The translations under genes and the position numbers were made by a program. From Tubiluchus corallicola (Eukaryota > Priapulida > Priapulimorpha > Priapulimorphida > Tubiluchidae): DNA of 45,000 bases. Where the stretch lies: positions 1 through 45,000 of the forward strand of contig JAQGDQ010000966.1 of the NCBI GenBank assembly GCA_030141605.1. The letters are read 5' to 3'. The stretch's first letter is position 1. Every line of letters begins with the position of its first letter. The notes beneath the pieces were generated by a model, which was not told the DNA's origin, did no database searches, and was given only the letters and a program-made list of their open reading frames with translations. Shown here piece by piece: positions 44,527-45,000 of this stretch.

Positions 44527-45000
44527 GTGCAAGGTTGCAATGGCGGATATCTTTAGCATGTAATATCAGCTGTTTCCTGAGCAATATTGCCTATCAGCTG
44601 CATTATTTGTGATTTTACGTTTTGTAGATGGGTACAAGATTGCAATAGCGGATATCTTTTAGTTTATAATGCCAGCTGTTTCCTGAGCAATATTGCCTAT
44701 CAGCTGCATTATTTGTGGCTATACATTTCGTAGGTGGGTGCAAGATTACAATAGCAGATATCTTTAGCTTATAATGCCAGCTGTTTCCTGAGGAATATTG
44801 CCTATCAGCTGCATTATTTGTGGTTATACATTTCGTAGGTGGGTGCAAGATTACAATAGCGGATATCTTTATCTTATAATGCCAGCTGTTTCCTGAGCAA
44901 TATTGCCTATCAGCCGCTTTATTTGTGGTTATGTACTTTGTAGGTGGGTGCAAGGTTACAATGGTGGATATCTTCAGTTCATCAATAATCAGGTTCTTGT
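44527..45000. repeat. ~105-bp minisatellite, at least 4.5 copies, continues past the window
   Basis: The unit contains GATTGCAATAGCGGATATC, ATAATGCCAGCTGTTTCCTG and AGCAATATTGCCTATCAGC, recurring about every 105-106 bp. The 105-bp period keeps the minus strand open with a 35-residue repeat, which is not evidence of a protein. Confidence 0.93.

Noticed and set aside
44615-44953. 112-codon ORF with a 35-residue repeat
   Set aside because: By-product of the ~105-bp minisatellite.
1-45000. CRISPR array, operon or prokaryotic defence system
   Set aside because: The spliced POLRMT gene, TTAGGG repeats, LINE and 5S-like sequence show animal nuclear DNA. The tandem arrays have no unique spacers.

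Overview
This is animal (metazoan) nuclear DNA. It is AT-rich, and its protein-coding sequence is split into short exons bounded by GT...AG introns. It carries many minisatellites, microsatellites and transposon remains, and has no operon structure. The mix of pogo/Tigger-like DNA elements, a P-element/THAP transposase, a CR1/Jockey-type LINE fragment, BTB and ankyrin genes and degenerate TTAGGG repeats fits a non-vertebrate animal, for example a sponge, cnidarian or mollusc. I cannot name the species.

Main gene (4440 to 29296, minus strand). Reading the minus strand by hand gives twelve exons that join in a consistent reading frame. Together they make about 608 residues of the N-terminal half of the mitochondrial RNA polymerase POLRMT. 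The parts are an arginine-rich mitochondrial presequence (exon 1), a charged linker (exons 2-4), the pentatricopeptide region (exons 5-6) and the N-terminal domain leading to the polymerase core (exons 7-12). The catalytic C-terminal half must lie left of the window. The introns hold almost everything else in this stretch: a 78-bp minisatellite (1405-4397), a 90-bp minisatellite (6533-7865), a ~32-bp minisatellite (20851-21625), degenerate TTAGGG repeats, several pogo/Tigger-like MITEs (one nested inside another, one with an empty-site paralogue in this window), a 5'-truncated LINE, and dispersed repeats.

Right part. A plus-strand BTB-BACK protein gene with a MATH/TRAF-like C-terminus (32047-33289) is interrupted by one frameshift. 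Next come a possible solo LTR (about 34950-35641), an isolated exon resembling ANKHD1/ANKRD17 (minus, about 35830-36002), a 5S rRNA-like sequence fused to a dispersed repeat (36677-37240), a LINE C-terminal fragment (37483-37713), and a THAP-domain P-element-like transposase (38779-40378, minus) inside ~69-bp inverted repeats. The last kilobases are largely unrecognised sequence ending in a ~105-bp minisatellite that runs off the window.

Functionally, only POLRMT is a convincing intact single-copy gene, although partial here. The BTB gene may be real if the frameshift is a sequencing error. The rest is repeats, relics or fragments. All homology calls were made by eye from remembered family sequences; no database search was run.
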